Assembly (NCBI GenBank): GCA_022843805.1
Contig: JALHMY010000019.1
Span: forward strand, 45,863 to 109,862
Length of the DNA: 64,000 bases
Direction: 5' to 3'
Origin: Fuerstiella sp.
GTDB taxonomy: Bacteria > Planctomycetota > Planctomycetia > Planctomycetales > Planctomycetaceae
Both the position numbers and the translations under genes were made by a program. Positions 1 through 8,382 of this stretch are shown here, one piece after another (the stretch's first letter is position 1; each line of letters opens with the position of its first letter). The notes beneath the pieces were generated by a model. The model had not been told where the DNA came from, searched no databases, and was given only the letters and a program-made list of their open reading frames with translations.

Positions 1-351
1 GAACAGGGACGCCCACAACAGCTTTTGTGCTCTCTGAAGCGACAGGGTGATCTGCCGAAAACGATGACCGCAATACTGGAAGGGCTTCCCAATCGAGTCA
101 CAGCAGAAAGCGTCTCCGTGAACTCGGATGCAGAAAGCATTCGTTTTGAACTAAAGCCGGAAGACACGTCTCCAACCGGAACATTTTCCGATCTGATGGT
201 GCGACTGACCGGAAAGATCGACGGACAGGAAGTGTCGTGGCGAGTTGGACGTGGCGGAGTACTGAAGATCGAGCCTTCCGGAATGCTTGTTACTGATAAA
301 GACGGAAAGCCGCTCAGTCGACTTGATGTGCTTCGTCGCCGGAAGAACTAA
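1..351 (+). CDS. C-terminal part of a secreted hypothetical protein (gene enters from the left edge)
   Basis: Frame 1 is open from base 1 to the TAA at 349-351, so the gene begins outside the window; the TTG at 25 is not a convincing start. The visible 116 residues look like the C-terminal beta-rich domain of large secreted planctomycete proteins often encoded just before DUF1549/DUF1553 genes: a segment on low-cost repeats of charged beta strands with EGLPNRVTAE, then SWRVGRGGVLKIEP. No catalytic motif is visible. It lies 58 bp upstream of the DUF1549 gene on the same strand, consistent with one transcript. The function is unknown; the family placement is recognition by resemblance, not a search result. 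Confidence 0.6.
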   Translation, partial: EQGRPQQLLCSLKRQGDLPKTMTAILEGLPNRVTAESVSVNSDAESIRFELKPEDTSPTGTFSDLMVRLTGKIDGQEVSWRVGRGGVLKIEPSGMLVTDKDGKPLSRLDVLRRRKN

Positions 352-409
352 GAACCCTGATCGTTCTTACTCATAACATTATCATGCTCTTTGTCACTGG
401 AATACTCGG

Positions 410-2854
410 ATGAAATTGAATTATTTGATTGCGATCCTGACGCTGATGGTGCCATCCATCGTTGCCGCGCAGGACGCACGGACCACAGACTCCGCACAAA
501 CGGCCACTTCGCTTGCCGCATATCCATCGAAAGTCGTGCTTTCCGATGCCAGCGACTGGCAGCGAATGCTGATTCTTGCATCACGCCCCGATGGAAGCAC
601 AAAAGACGTCACTGAATCCGCTGTTTTCAGCGTCAGTGACTCAGCAGTTTTGAAGCTGGAAGACGGGATCGCCCAGCCAGTGGCTAACGGAACCTGCGAG
701 ATCACCGTGTTGGTCGATGACCGGCAACTTATTGTTCCGGTGATTGTCTCGGGCGCGGATGTGACTCCGGATCTCAGTTTTCGAACGGATGTTCTTGCGA
801 CACTGACCAAGGCAGGCTGTAACACAGGAAAGTGCCATGGTTCCGCATCGGGCAAAGATGGCTTTCGTCTGAGCCTGTTCGGATACGATCCGGCCGGAGA
901 TCATTATCGACTGACGCGGGAATTACCGGGCAGACGGATCAATCTGATTGCTCCAAAGGACAGTCTGTTGATCAACAAGGCACTCGGAAACGTGGATCAC
1001 ACCGGAGGTCAGCTGATCGTGGAAGATTCTCCGGAGTTTGAAACACTGATTTCCTGGATGCAAAAAGGGGCTCCGGCAGATCCGGCGGAGATGCCTGTGC
1101 CAACTGCTATTCGAGTCTTTCCGGAAGAAGCCGTCTTTGCCACGAAAGGCGAGAATCAGCGTTTGATGGTCATGGCCAGTTTTAGTGATGGTTCTGATCG
1201 GGATGTCACAGACCGCGCCGTGTTTATCAGCAACAATGATGCGGTGGCGAGTGTAACGGACGATGGAGAAGTGGGCTCCAATGGTGCGGGCTCAGCATTC
1301 ATCATGGCGAGATTCGATCAGTTCACTGAAGGCTGTTCGATCATCGTTCGGCCAGGTAAACCCTATAAACAGCCAAACCTGGTCGCGAACAACTATGTGG
1401 ACGAACTGGTTCAGGCACGCTGGAGAGATCTGCATCTTCTGCCGTCGGAGGTGTGCTCGGATGAAGTGTTCCTGAGACGTGCTTATATTGACCTGATCGG
1501 GCTGCTTCCATCGCCCCAGGAAAGAGAAGCATTTCTGGCCGATACGTCGGTCGATAAACGAGTCCGCCTGGTTGATGCTCTGGTGGAACGCCCGGAGTTT
1601 CAGGACATGTGGGTGATGAAGTGGGCAGAGATGCTGCAGATCCGAACGGTGAATGGAGTCAGCCCCAAAGGTCTTCAGCTTTACGATCGCTGGCTGCGCG
1701 ACCGCATTCATTCGGGCGTCACCATTGATCAGGTCGTGCAGGAGCTGATTCCGGCGACGGGCGGAACATTCGACAATCCGGCAACCAGCTACTATCAGAC
1801 GGAAACAACGCCACAGTTGCTCGCGGAGAATATGGCTCAGGCGTTTCTTGGGACACGGATTCAGTGTGCTCAGTGTCACAACCACCCGTTTGATCGCTGG
1901 ACCATGGACGACTATTACGGCTTTGCCGCCTTCTTCAGTCAGGTCGGATACAAGCAGGCACAGGATCCTCGTGAAATCATGATCTACAATGCGGCGACAG
2001 GCAGCCTGAAGCATCCTGTAGATGATCGCCCGGTCGTTCCGACATATCTGGGTGCGGGCCGGGCAAGTCTTCCTGCCGGATCCGATTATCGGGAGGTGCT
2101 GGCTCGCTGGCTTGCCTCGGACGAAAACCCGGCTTTCGCAGAGAATCTTTCGAACGTTGTGTGGGCACACTTCTTCGGGATCGGCATTGTTGACCCGGTG
2201 GATGATATCCGAGTCAGCAATCCTCCTTCGAATCCCGCACTGCTGCATCGGCTTGGGAAAAAACTGTCAGAATATCAGTATGACATTAAACCACTGGTTC
2301 GTGATCTGTGCGCATCACAGACTTATCAGCTTTCCACAACTCGAAACGAATCGAATGCCCTTGATGAACGACATTTTTCTCACGGCCGTATTCGTCGTAT
2401 GCGGGCCGAAGTGCTGCTGGACTGCCTGAATCAGGTAACAGAAACGACCGTCGAGTTTCGAGGACTTCCGTCGGGCAGCCGAGCCGTTCAGGTAGCGGAC
2501 GGCGCGACTCCCAACTATTTCCTGACAACTTTTGGCCGTGCCTCACGGGCGACAGCCTGCTCCTGTGAAGTAAAAACCTCACCGACGTTGTCACAGGCTT
2601 TGCATTTGCTGAATGGTGAATCCACAACCGGCAAGATACTGGAAGGTGGAGTTGTCAATCGCCTGCTGGCTGAGAACTCTGATCCCATGGCTGCTGTCAC
2701 ATCGCTCTATGAACGCTGCCTTTGCCGTCAGCCGACCGCAGAAGAAGCTGCGGCCATACGTGAGCGTCTTCAGGGCAATCAGGACATAAAGACGTCGCTC
2801 GACGATCTGTTCTGGGCACTGCTGAATTCCAACGAATTTGTCTTCAATCACTGA
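410..2854 (+). CDS. DUF1549/DUF1553 secreted protein with Big2-like domains and CxxxCH motif
   Basis: An 814-residue protein with a clear signal peptide (residues 1-20, cleavage near AAQD). Two Ig-like Big2-type domains are seen at about 36-113 and 231-312. Between them is CNTGKCHG (C137, C142, H143), the variant heme-like motif common in this family. The DUF1549 region follows at about 325-530 (VDELV, FLRRAYIDLIGLLPSPQE), with a second cysteine-histidine motif CAQCHNHPFDRW near residue 487, and DUF1553 at about 580-805 (LSNVVWAHFFGIGIVDPVDD). Such proteins are abundant in planctomycetes, usually paired with DUF1501 or cytochrome proteins; their substrate is not established. It sits 58 bp before the cytochrome-WD40 gene, suggesting co-transcription. 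Confidence 0.9.
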   Translation: MKLNYLIAILTLMVPSIVAAQDARTTDSAQTATSLAAYPSKVVLSDASDWQRMLILASRPDGSTKDVTESAVFSVSDSAVLKLEDGIAQPVANGTCEITVLVDDRQLIVPVIVSGADVTPDLSFRTDVLATLTKAGCNTGKCHGSASGKDGFRLSLFGYDPAGDHYRLTRELPGRRINLIAPKDSLLINKALGNVDHTGGQLIVEDSPEFETLISWMQKGAPADPAEMPVPTAIRVFPEEAVFATKGENQRLMVMASFSDGSDRDVTDRAVFISNNDAVASVTDDGEVGSNGAGSAFIMARFDQFTEGCSIIVRPGKPYKQPNLVANNYVDELVQARWRDLHLLPSEVCSDEVFLRRAYIDLIGLLPSPQEREAFLADTSVDKRVRLVDALVERPEFQDMWVMKWAEMLQIRTVNGVSPKGLQLYDRWLRDRIHSGVTIDQVVQELIPATGGTFDNPATSYYQTETTPQLLAENMAQAFLGTRIQCAQCHNHPFDRWTMDDYYGFAAFFSQVGYKQAQDPREIMIYNAATGSLKHPVDDRPVVPTYLGAGRASLPAGSDYREVLARWLASDENPAFAENLSNVVWAHFFGIGIVDPVDDIRVSNPPSNPALLHRLGKKLSEYQYDIKPLVRDLCASQTYQLSTTRNESNALDERHFSHGRIRRMRAEVLLDCLNQVTETTVEFRGLPSGSRAVQVADGATPNYFLTTFGRASRATACSCEVKTSPTLSQALHLLNGESTTGKILEGGVVNRLLAENSDPMAAVTSLYERCLCRQPTAEEAAAIRERLQGNQDIKTSLDDLFWALLNSNEFVFNH

Positions 2855-2912
2855 TTTCGCACCTGATTGCTCAGCGATCCGGGCAGTCGTTCTGCATAAG
2901 GTTAATTGACGA

Positions 2913-4376
2913 ATGTTTATGAATCCTCACATCATCCGTATCGTGATGTTGTTAGCGGCAATTCTGCCGGCTCATTCCACAGTATTCGCGCAGGCTCCGG
3001 AGTCGAAGGAAGTTACCTGGGATCAGGTGAAGCCCGTTTTTCAGAAACGCTGTTTCGCGTGTCACCGCGGGGAACAGTCACGCGGTGGTCTGGACCTGTC
3101 CACTGTGGGAGGAATTAAGGCGGGATCCACTTCCGGCGCCGCCGTTGTGGCGGGTAAACCGGAACAGAGCATGATTTATACTCTGCCCGCTCATCTCGAA
3201 AATCCTCAGATGCCTCCCAACAGTGCAAAACTGCCCCAGCGGGAACTGGACCTGATTTATGGATGGATTCAGGGAGGACTCTCGGAAAAAGTGACAGTGG
3301 CCAGTGCCGCTGGCTCAGGAGCTTCGAGGCCTTCGAGACCCGTTATGAATCGGCCGAAAACTCTTTCGATGCGTCCCGCAATGCCCAAAACCAGAACTGT
3401 CATGGAGGCGTCAGCAGACTCGTCCGCAGGGAATGCTGCCGATGCGTCGGCGGACAAAAAGGGGGATTTGAAGAAGACGGTTAAGACCCTGTCACACATG
3501 GTGACCGCCGTTGCCGCAAGTCCCACGGCCTCTCTGGTCGCTGTTGCCGGGCATCGGGAAGTGACGATTTTCCAGTGGACGGACCAGTCACGGGTAACAT
3601 CCATCCCTTTTCCGGCCGGAGATATTTTTGTTCTGCGTTTTTCACGGGATGGAAGCGTGTTGCTGGTCGGCGGAGGAATTGGCGGAGTATCCGGAAAAAC
3701 GATGGGCTTTGACGTCGCAACCGGGGCTGTGGTGTTTGAAACCGGTGAGGAATCCGATGTGGTGCTCGCTGCGGATATCTCTCCAAACGGGATGCTGGTT
3801 GCGGTGGGTGGTCCTTCCCGGCTGGTGAGAATTTACAATACCGTGACCGGTGAAAAAGTTGCCGACATTCGGCGACATACGGACTGGATTCTTTCTGCAG
3901 CATTCAGCAATGACGGACTGCTTCTGGCGACTGGTGATCGCTTCGGAAGTGTACAGATATGGGAAGCCGCAACAGGATCGCCATTCCATACTCTGCGTGG
4001 TCATTCGGGAGCAATTCACGAGCTCCAGTGGGCAGCAGACTCCAACACAGCAATTTCCGCCAGTGAAGACGGCACTCTTCGAATCTGGGATATGCATGAA
4101 GGCGTTCAGCGTCAGGTATTGCCCGGTGAAGTCGGCGGAATTCTGGCGACTGACGCGGAGGCAACCGGTCGATTCATCGCAGGTGGTCGTGCGGGAAAGA
4201 TTCGAGTGTGGAACAGTCCAGGTAATCTGCAGCGGGAGATCACCATGGCCGACGAGGTGACGACACTGGCGATCACTCAGGATGGGACACACGTGATTGC
4301 CGCAGATGTGACCGGCAATGTGGAGTTATACAATCTCGAATCCGGAAAAAATGTCGGGACGTTTGTTCTGCCATAA
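2913..4376 (+). CDS. planctomycete-type cytochrome c domain fused to WD40 beta-propeller
   Basis: A 487-residue exported protein. The signal peptide covers about residues 1-26; the ATG at 2919 is an alternative start two codons in. A c-type cytochrome domain follows with CFACH (C47, C50, H51) and a downstream MPP methionine segment (QMPPNSAKLPQ), as in the planctomycete PSCyt1 family. A low-complexity linker at about 110-165 leads to at least five WD40 repeats (DWILSAAFSNDGLLLATGD and others) making a propeller. The heme domain suggests electron transfer in the periplasm and the propeller a docking surface. It forms a tight unit with the DUF1549 gene upstream. The physiological partner is not known. 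Confidence 0.88.
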   Translation: MFMNPHIIRIVMLLAAILPAHSTVFAQAPESKEVTWDQVKPVFQKRCFACHRGEQSRGGLDLSTVGGIKAGSTSGAAVVAGKPEQSMIYTLPAHLENPQMPPNSAKLPQRELDLIYGWIQGGLSEKVTVASAAGSGASRPSRPVMNRPKTLSMRPAMPKTRTVMEASADSSAGNAADASADKKGDLKKTVKTLSHMVTAVAASPTASLVAVAGHREVTIFQWTDQSRVTSIPFPAGDIFVLRFSRDGSVLLVGGGIGGVSGKTMGFDVATGAVVFETGEESDVVLAADISPNGMLVAVGGPSRLVRIYNTVTGEKVADIRRHTDWILSAAFSNDGLLLATGDRFGSVQIWEAATGSPFHTLRGHSGAIHELQWAADSNTAISASEDGTLRIWDMHEGVQRQVLPGEVGGILATDAEATGRFIAGGRAGKIRVWNSPGNLQREITMADEVTTLAITQDGTHVIAADVTGNVELYNLESGKNVGTFVLP

Positions 4377-4584
4377 AGCTTTCGAAACGATTGGGCCAGT
4401 CCAGCCGGGCCGGTTCAGCAGTTAACCGGGGCTCGGCCCACACGTGTGATGTTGAAAATCGGATGACTTTGACAGACGTTTTCTGCATTTCTGACGATTC
4501 ATTGGTTCGAATCTGATTCAAACAAACAATCCCATCGGCCGCGGAAACAGATCCGGACAGCGGGATGGCAATCGAGGTTATAAG

Positions 4585-5838
4585 ATGATCGATCGAGCAT
4601 TCTGCATTCCTGGTCGGTTGGCAACGGCGACGCTGTCCGGTCTTTTCCTGCTGTTTCAATCGTCGGTACTGAGTGCTGATGACTGGCCGGCATGGCGTGG
4701 CCCATTGGGCAATGGTGTCAGTGCGGAAACCGATGCCCCGATGAAATGGAGTGCCAGTGAGAACATTGCATGGAAGACTGCGATCCCGGGCAAAGGTCGT
4801 TCGTCGCCGATTGTCAGCGGTGGTCGAGTATTTGTGACGACGGGCGTCGAAGAGGATCAGTCTCGACGAGTGATCTGCATCGATCGCAATGACGGTAAGA
4901 TCCTGTGGTCCGTGTCCGTGCATCATGGTCCGGGCGGTAAGATGCATCTTGACAATACAATGGCATCCTCGACGCCAGCCGCCGATGGCGAACGAGTGTT
5001 CGCCGCGTTTGTGGATGATCAGGGGATGAAAGTCGTCGCGCTGGACTATGACGGCAGAATCGTCTGGGAAAAATCCCCGGGAACCTTCTTTTCCAATCAC
5101 GGTTTCGCAGCCTCGCCAGTGATTTATCAGGATGGAGTTATTGTCAATGGACATCAGGACGGAACTGCGTTCGTTGTCATGCTGGATCGAAAATCCGGTG
5201 ATGAGATCTGGCGATACACTCCTGCCGTGAATCAGCGATCGTTCTCAACGCCGGTACTCACCAGATTTGAAGGACAGGATCAGCTAATTCTGACCGGTGC
5301 TCAACAAACGGTCGGGCTGAACCCGGCGACGGGTGAGCTCCTGTGGAACGCAGCGGGACCGTCTGAGAAGTTTGTCTGCACTCCATCCGTGGGACATGGG
5401 ATGGTTTTTAGTTTTGGCGGATCACCGAGCAAAAAGTCACTCGCTGTCAGACTGGGCGGGACTGGCGATGTGTCGGAAACTCACGTGGCATGGAGAAATG
5501 AACGAGCGATGCCGTATGTGCCGTCCCCGCTGCTCGCCGGTGACTATCTTCATATCATCACCGATCTGGGTGTGTATTCATGCATTGAACCAGTTACCGG
5601 AAAGGTTTTGCATACCGCTCGAGCATTTGGTTCGACTTACAGTTCACCGGTGGCGGTCGGCGACCGGATTTATATGTTCGAAGACATTGGTCGGTGCACC
5701 ATCTTTGAAAACCGGCCTGGTTTTCACGTGCTGGCAAAAAACTCTCTTGATGAAGAAGTCTATTCGACTCCCGCCGTTTCCAATGGTCAGCTTTTCGTAC
5801 GGACGACGACTGCGATCGTCTGCATCTCTGATCCATAG
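4585..5838 (+). CDS. PQQ-like beta-propeller repeat protein, secreted
   Basis: A 417-residue protein with an N-terminal signal sequence (hydrophobic segment about residues 13-30, cleavage near SADDW). The mature start DWPAWRGPLGNGVSAE is the typical entry of the planctomycete PQQ-like/BamB-like propeller family, and repeats such as RVICIDRNDGKILW, VVALDYDGRIVWEK and TVGLNPATGELLWN mark successive blades. Conserved Trp-containing blade signatures are present but the residues of true quinoprotein dehydrogenases were not identified, so enzymatic activity is not claimed. It starts 208 bp after the cytochrome-WD40 gene and may be its own transcription unit. Close relatives are annotated as outer membrane protein assembly factor-like, although a role in BAM is doubtful. 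Confidence 0.85.
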   Translation: MIDRAFCIPGRLATATLSGLFLLFQSSVLSADDWPAWRGPLGNGVSAETDAPMKWSASENIAWKTAIPGKGRSSPIVSGGRVFVTTGVEEDQSRRVICIDRNDGKILWSVSVHHGPGGKMHLDNTMASSTPAADGERVFAAFVDDQGMKVVALDYDGRIVWEKSPGTFFSNHGFAASPVIYQDGVIVNGHQDGTAFVVMLDRKSGDEIWRYTPAVNQRSFSTPVLTRFEGQDQLILTGAQQTVGLNPATGELLWNAAGPSEKFVCTPSVGHGMVFSFGGSPSKKSLAVRLGGTGDVSETHVAWRNERAMPYVPSPLLAGDYLHIITDLGVYSCIEPVTGKVLHTARAFGSTYSSPVAVGDRIYMFEDIGRCTIFENRPGFHVLAKNSLDEEVYSTPAVSNGQLFVRTTTAIVCISDP

Positions 5839-6190
5839 TGACACCGGTTCTTTGGCAGTGGTGTCTTAGAATTGAGCCGCCACCAACCGCTAAAAGACGT
5901 TCAAGAGCGGTAATAAGACGATGAGGAGTCGGATTTTGCCATCGAGATGACGCCGCTCCGCTCGCCTGACACGTCCAAAGGCGAGCGGTGTGGCGTTAGC
6001 CCACCGAGTGCGATTCCTGCTGGGGTCTGCATCTCACTTCCCGTCGTGGACCGACCGGTACAAAGGCCCTGCAAGCCCACGAGGCGTGGCGACCGTCGTT
6101 GTCGTCACGTATTGAGCCCAGGTTTTGGAAACAACAATCGATGTCACCATGCTGAATTGCCCGGCCCCAACCGACCCTGCGTCGGGTTAG
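5839..6190. other. intergenic region with an inverted repeat, left flank of the IS
   Basis: No credible gene. An imperfect hairpin lies at 5951-5966 and 5980-5995 (14 of 16 bases pair, arms containing GCTCGCC and GGCGAGC), followed by GTGGCGTTAGCCCACCG, a GC-rich intergenic repeat style seen often in planctomycetes. A 101-codon open frame at 5947-6252 is rejected because it crosses the IS boundary and has no protein-like composition. Confidence 0.5.
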
Positions 6191-8246
6191 CCCGACTTCC
6201 CCAGAATCGACGAAATCTGAGCCAGCTGGAAAATTATTTGCCGTGTTTTTGAGGCGAGTTTTCAAAAAAGCCCGTGTTTGGAAAGCCGAAACGTGATGTA
6301 GTGAGAACCCGGGATCTGGCGGGGGTGAGAACCGGCGATAATATTCCCGGCCATGTTTATTCGACAGTACTACAAGCAGGAGAATGGGCGACGCACGGCG
6401 TATTGGGCGCTGGTGGAATCGCATCGCACGGCAACGGGGCCGCGACAGCGAATCGTGGCCTGGCTGGGCAAACTTGATGAAGCTGGCCGACTGGGTGTGA
6501 AGCAAGCGGCTGATGTCGCTCGCAGATCAATTGAGCCCGCTTCTGAAGCAGATCGAATACAGCCACTTGGAAAGCAAAAGCAATTCGAATTTGATGATGC
6601 AAGTGTTGCTGTGGAACCTCGCTGGGTGGAAGTCAACGCGGGTGGCGTGCGAGTTGAAAACCTGCGACAGTTTGGCGGTTCATGGATGGCACTGCACCTC
6701 ATTCGGACGCTGCAGCTCGACACGTTTCTGGACAAAGTGATTCCGGAAGGCCGCGAACACGTGCCATGGAATGTGACATCGCTGATCCTGATCATCGCCC
6801 GTCTGCTGGAGCCATCGAGCGAACTGTTTATCGCCGAACAATGGTTTGCGAAAACGGCGCTGCCGGATCTGCTTGGCGTATCCGACTCATGCGTCGACGA
6901 CAACCGGCTGTACCGCGCCCTCGATCACCTGCTGCCGCATAAGGAAGCGCTCGAAGTTCATTTGAGAAACCGGCTCGGCGAGCTGTTTGCACTGGAGTAT
7001 GACCTGTTGCTCTACGACGTGACAAGCACGTACTTCGAAGGTGCCGCCAGCTTCCCGCTGGCACAGCGAGGTTACTCAAGGGATCAGCGCAGCGACTGCA
7101 AACAGGTCTGCATAGGTCTCGTGGTTTCCCGTTGCGGAATGCCGCTGGGTTATGAGGTCTTTGCAGGAAACACGGCGGACGTGACGACGGTTGAACATGT
7201 CGTGGAAACCATGGAACGCCGCTACGGAAAAAGCAACCGCATCTGGGTAATGGATCGCGGAATGGTGAGTGAAGACAACATCGAATTTCTTCGCGAAGGT
7301 GGTCGGCGCTACATCGTTGGAACGCCAAAGTCGATGCTGAAAAAGTTCGAACAGGAGATAATGAAAGAAGACTGGCACAGCATCCGTGATGGACTCGAAG
7401 TGAAGATTGTGCCATGGCCAAAATCAGACGACGATGATCGTGAGGACGCTGCATTATTTACGGAAGCAGATACATCACCCGAACGATTCATTCTGTGTCG
7501 CAGTCGTGAGCGATCAAAGAAGGAAGAAGGCATCACGCAGCGTTTCGAAAAGAAGATCGAAGAGTGGCTGATTCGCATGAAGACACGCTGCGAAAAACAG
7601 GCACGCGATCCCATGAAGGTGGAACGCGAGATTGGCAGGATGCTCGGCAAGAACTCTCGCGCCGCAAAGCTGTTTGATGTGAAGGTGACAAAGACCGACA
7701 AAGGAGCCGCTCGCATTGAATGGTCAAAGGTCGAAGCCACCCGAGACTGGACGACACTGAGTGCGGGATGCTACCTGCTACGCACCAACGTCGCCGATTG
7801 GTCAGACGAAGAACTCTGGAAAGCGTACATTCAATTGACGGAAGCAGAAGCGGCCTTTCGGATCCACAAGAGCGACCTGTCGATCCGCCCGATCTGGCAT
7901 CAGAAAGAAGAACGTGTCCTCGCACATATCTTGGTTTGTTTCCTTGCTTACGTGCTGTGGAAAACTCTGGGGCAGCTCTGCGACCGAGCCGGCCTGGGAA
8001 GCGAACCACGCCGGGTACTTTCGGAACTTTCGGAGATCCGTTCGATGGATGTTGTTCTACCGACTCGCGCCGGACCTGAAATTCGAACCCGATGCATTTC
8101 CCGGCCGAGCGACCATCAGGAAATTCTGCTCGATCGACTCGGCCTCAAACTGCCTTCGAAAATAATCCAGAAGAAAATGTAGTGAGAAAAAAGTACCTGA
8201 AACCCCGGAAAACATTGTCTTTTTTGAGCGAACTGGGGAAGTCGGG
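6191..8246 (+). mobile_element. IS1634-like insertion sequence, apparently intact
   Basis: A 2.06-kb element bounded by perfect 14-bp terminal inverted repeats, CCCGACTTCCCCAG at 6191-6204 and CTGGGGAAGTCGGG at 8233-8246. It contains one full-length transposase gene. Both ends are flanked by TTAG (6187-6190 and 8247-8250), a candidate 4-bp target duplication; because the left flank reads GTCGGGTTAG like the right junction, the duplication length is ambiguous. The intact reading frame and clean ends suggest fairly recent insertion. Confidence 0.8.
6353..8182 (+). CDS. IS1634 family (IS4-type DDE) transposase
   Basis: A 609-residue protein that fills the insertion sequence. The DDE catalytic triad is readable: the first Asp in [12 protein letters not shown], the second in [13 protein letters not shown] followed by [12 protein letters not shown], and the Glu in the Y-(2)[12 protein letters not shown] block that corresponds to the YREK signature of IS4-type enzymes. 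Length (about 550-620 aa) is normal for IS1634. An insertion of charged sequence at about residues 330-440 lies between the second Asp and the Glu, as expected for the beta-strand insertion domain of this group. No frameshift or stop is seen, so it is probably functional. The N terminus starts at an ATG 149 bp inside the left inverted repeat. Confidence 0.92.
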   Translation: MFIRQYYKQENGRRTAYWALVESHRTATGPRQRIVAWLGKLDEAGRLGVKQAADVARRSIEPASEADRIQPLGKQKQFEFDDASVAVEPRWVEVNAGGVRVENLRQFGGSWMALHLIRTLQLDTFLDKVIPEGREHVPWNVTSLILIIARLLEPSSELFIAEQWFAKTALPDLLGVSDSCVDDNRLYRALDHLLPHKEALEVHLRNRLGELFALEYDLLLYDVTSTYFEGAASFPLAQRGYSRDQRSDCKQVCIGLVVSRCGMPLGYEVFAGNTADVTTVEHVVETMERRYGKSNRIWVMDRGMVSEDNIEFLREGGRRYIVGTPKSMLKKFEQEIMKEDWHSIRDGLEVKIVPWPKSDDDDREDAALFTEADTSPERFILCRSRERSKKEEGITQRFEKKIEEWLIRMKTRCEKQARDPMKVEREIGRMLGKNSRAAKLFDVKVTKTDKGAARIEWSKVEATRDWTTLSAGCYLLRTNVADWSDEELWKAYIQLTEAEAAFRIHKSDLSIRPIWHQKEERVLAHILVCFLAYVLWKTLGQLCDRAGLGSEPRRVLSELSEIRSMDVVLPTRAGPEIRTRCISRPSDHQEILLDRLGLKLPSKIIQKKM

Positions 8247-8293
8247 TTAGGGCTGGAGATCCTGCTGGCCTTCTGTCAGTGATGCTCAAGTCG

Positions 8294-8350
8294 CAAGCGG
8301 TTGTCCACAGCAGGCTGTGGACTCGAAAGCGGCAGCAGGCTGCCGCAGTC
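8294..8350. terminator. pair of hairpins between the IS and the M50 gene end
   Basis: Two perfect short hairpins: GTCCACAG (8303-8310) with CTGTGGAC (8315-8322), loop CAGG, and GCGGCA (8329-8334) with TGCCGC (8341-8346), loop GCAGGC. They lie just beyond the stop codon of the minus-strand M50 gene and could terminate it, but no T-run follows on either strand, so they may instead be intergenic repeats sharing the core CAGGCTG. Confidence 0.35.
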
Positions 8351-8382
8351 AACGGGGAGGGGGAATTGTGTCGTGGAACCGT

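Noticed and set aside
1292..2248. 318-codon open frame on the minus strand
   Set aside because: It lies wholly inside the DUF1549/DUF1553 gene, which has clear domains, and its own product has no recognisable motif.
4503..4530. tRNA T-loop-like sequence GGTTCGAATC
   Set aside because: Neither the T stem nor any other arm of a tRNA can be folded around it.
4273..5154. 293-codon open frame on the minus strand
   Set aside because: It overlaps the cytochrome-WD40 end and the PQQ-like propeller gene, both well supported, and has low-quality composition.
5947..6252. 101-codon frame upstream of the IS
   Set aside because: It crosses the IS end and is composed of GC-rich repeat sequence.
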